A stretch of 64,000 bases of DNA from Acanthacorydalis orientalis (Eukaryota; Arthropoda; Insecta; Megaloptera; Corydalidae): positions 35,672,496 to 35,736,495 of the forward strand of contig CM068313.1 of NCBI GenBank assembly GCA_034766995.1. Reading direction: 5' to 3'. Position numbers and translations under genes: made by a program. The notes beneath the pieces are model-generated. The model made no database searches. It was not told the origin of the DNA and saw only the letters and a list, made by a program, of their open reading frames with translations. The stretch's first letter is position 1, and every line of letters starts with the position of its first letter. This document shows, in pieces, positions 62,690 through 64,000 of the stretch.

Positions 62690-62766
62690 TTAGGTTGACA
62701 GAAAAATAATTGCAGTTTATGATCTCATTCATAACAACAAACGCAATTATTTTCTTACCGACCTAA
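62690..62766. mobile_element. 77-bp minimal mariner derivative
   Basis: TTAGGTTGACAGAAAAATAA on the left and TTAGGTCGGTAAGAAAATAA inward from the right are the same terminal repeats as the larger mariner copies, flanked by TA on both sides (62688-62689 and 62767-62768). Only about 20 bp separate the repeats. This is little more than two termini, yet it has a target duplication. Confidence 0.85.
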
Positions 62767-62768
62767 TA

Positions 62769-63501
62769 TATTCCCGTTTTTATCAATATGTAAATAGTTT
62801 TTAAGAACCTGAAAACCTAGAAAATGAAACAATAGTTATTTATTAATCTTTTTAGTAATGTTTTTGAATATCAATCTTGTTACCTATGGTATCTTAATTA
62901 TGATCTATTATTGCGATTTGAAATCTAATAAAAAATATTTCAATGAAATAATAATAATAATGTAATGAATTAATCAAACAGAAATATATCTAAGAAAATG
63001 TGTGCAGTTCCCATTTTGATATACATCTCACCTTTATGGCACAATGATTAAAAAATGTATTATAATAATTCTTATAAAACAGTTTATGATTGTTGACAAT
63101 TAAATAAATGATTACAGGAAATAGCAATTAAAATAAAATGAGTTAATATATGCTTGTCATTACACCTTGATTCAATTTATTTCAAGTACAGTAAAAAAAT
63201 AGTCTATAATTTTTAAGTACATATATTAATAATACGTTCTATTAATTATATTGTAGGAAAATTATTGCGTTGTGTACATTGTTCAACATTGAAAAATATT
63301 TGAATATCAATCAATTATTTTTTTTTAAAAAAAAAGAAAACAATTGAGCATTGTATGATTTATAATTTTCAATTTGATTTGATTGTTTGATTTAAGTACT
63401 GAATTGTTTTATTTAAATTCTACTATTTAGTTTTTCCATGGATGCAATTAAATAAAAGGATATAAAAATAATATTTGTATGTATGTATGTATGTGCGTAT
63501 G
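62769..63501. other. AT-rich unique DNA
   Basis: T9A9 at about 63318-63335 and a GTAT run at 63476-63496. Confidence 0.6.
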
Positions 63502-63716
63502 CCAATCTTTTGAATGACGAGGACCCCTATATTAATTTGAAAAATGCCGCGGATCGCGTTGGAGAGGATTGTGTTTCTCTGTCTGTACAGCTGGCTGTAA
63601 TTCGTCAAGGCTGTTCATAATATAAAACATTTATTTGCAAAAAACAATTTCTTGTGGACCCCTCAGATGTTACCCATGGACCCCTGGGGATTAGCGGAAC
63701 ACAGATTAGGAACCAA

Positions 63717-63718
<2 letters not shown>
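63502..63718. mobile_element. hAT-like remnant
   Basis: The right end read inward, CATTGGTTCCTAATCTGTG then CCCCAGGGGTCC, closely fits the CAGTGGTTCCCAACCTGTGG type of hAT terminus. The left side has CCAATCTTTTGAATGACGAG then GACCCC, consistent with a damaged opposite end. There is no coding sequence. The right end touches a TA array and the left a short GTAT repeat. Confidence 0.6.

Positions 63719-63719
<1 letters not shown>

Positions 63720-63760
<41 letters not shown>
63720..63760. repeat. (TA)n microsatellite
   Basis: About 41 bp, touching the hAT remnant end at 63718. Confidence 0.95.
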
Positions 63761-63763
<3 letters not shown>

Positions 63764-64000
63764 GACATGTACACAGGCATATAAAAATTATTAATTGTTA
63801 TAAAAACAATTGAAGGAAGTAAAGAGGTCGAAAAATTGCATATCGATTAATTTCTATAAATATATCTTGAATAAAATCGTTTCAGAAACAACGTTTCTTT
63901 ATCAAAAAAATCAAAACCTTGCCTTCAATTATCTTTTAATGATACGTTTCGATCGATTTTATAGTAATACACACACCTTGACCGTTTTATCCACAAATAA

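Overview
This window looks like intergenic or deep intronic DNA from a very AT-rich animal nuclear genome, most likely an insect. The evidence for that is strong AT bias in every unique stretch, more than fifty long TA-dinucleotide microsatellites, and relics of mariner, piggyBac-like, hAT, pogo-like and Harbinger-like DNA transposons of the kinds common in insects. The mixture of short mariner derivatives, piggyBac-like ends starting CCCTTT/CCCTTA, and a DUF4817-type mariner would suit a hymenopteran, but that placement is a guess. I see no rRNA, tRNA or CRISPR array, and no convincing host protein-coding gene. Nearly every open reading frame is either a TA array read as Tyr-Ile or chance.

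Layout. 1-4.4 kb: AT-rich unique DNA and TA arrays. 4.4-7.8 kb: a hAT miniature element with a perfect 8-bp target duplication, a foldback repeat copy, and a piggyBac-like relic carrying the transposase N-terminus. 7.8-20 kb: mostly featureless, with a small piggyBac-like miniature element near 15 kb and a possible micro-exon near 20.0 kb. 20-29 kb: a possible first coding exon (23.35 kb), a foldback copy, a mariner derivative (25.5 kb) and two copies of a GGTGATTCAA-ended miniature element. 29-31.2 kb: the C-terminal half of a mariner transposase, then a CpG-containing, promoter-like block. 32.5-39.2 kb: another foldback copy, a piggyBac-like miniature element, two fragments of a DUF4817-type transposon, a pogo-like miniature element, a 120-bp duplicated repeat, and a Harbinger-like element nested inside a piggyBac relic. 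39.9-48 kb: a patch able to form a hairpin, a possible piggyBac-like miniature element, a hAT relic with the C-terminal dimerisation segment, and a mariner C-terminal relic. 48.8 kb: a long hairpin. 51.7-64 kb: two more copies of the 25.5-kb mariner derivative, a 77-bp minimal version of it, a mariner scrap and two hAT remnants.

The genes that can be recognised are all transposase fragments, and each carries stops, frameshifts or large deletions, so no working system is encoded here. The most informative points are the three-copy foldback family, the amplification of a mariner derivative that kept only its DNA-binding segment, the nested Harbinger-like/piggyBac insertion, the repeated contact between transposon ends and TA arrays, and a few GC-richer patches that could be host exons or regulatory DNA. 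All identifications come from motif reading by eye; no database search was possible.
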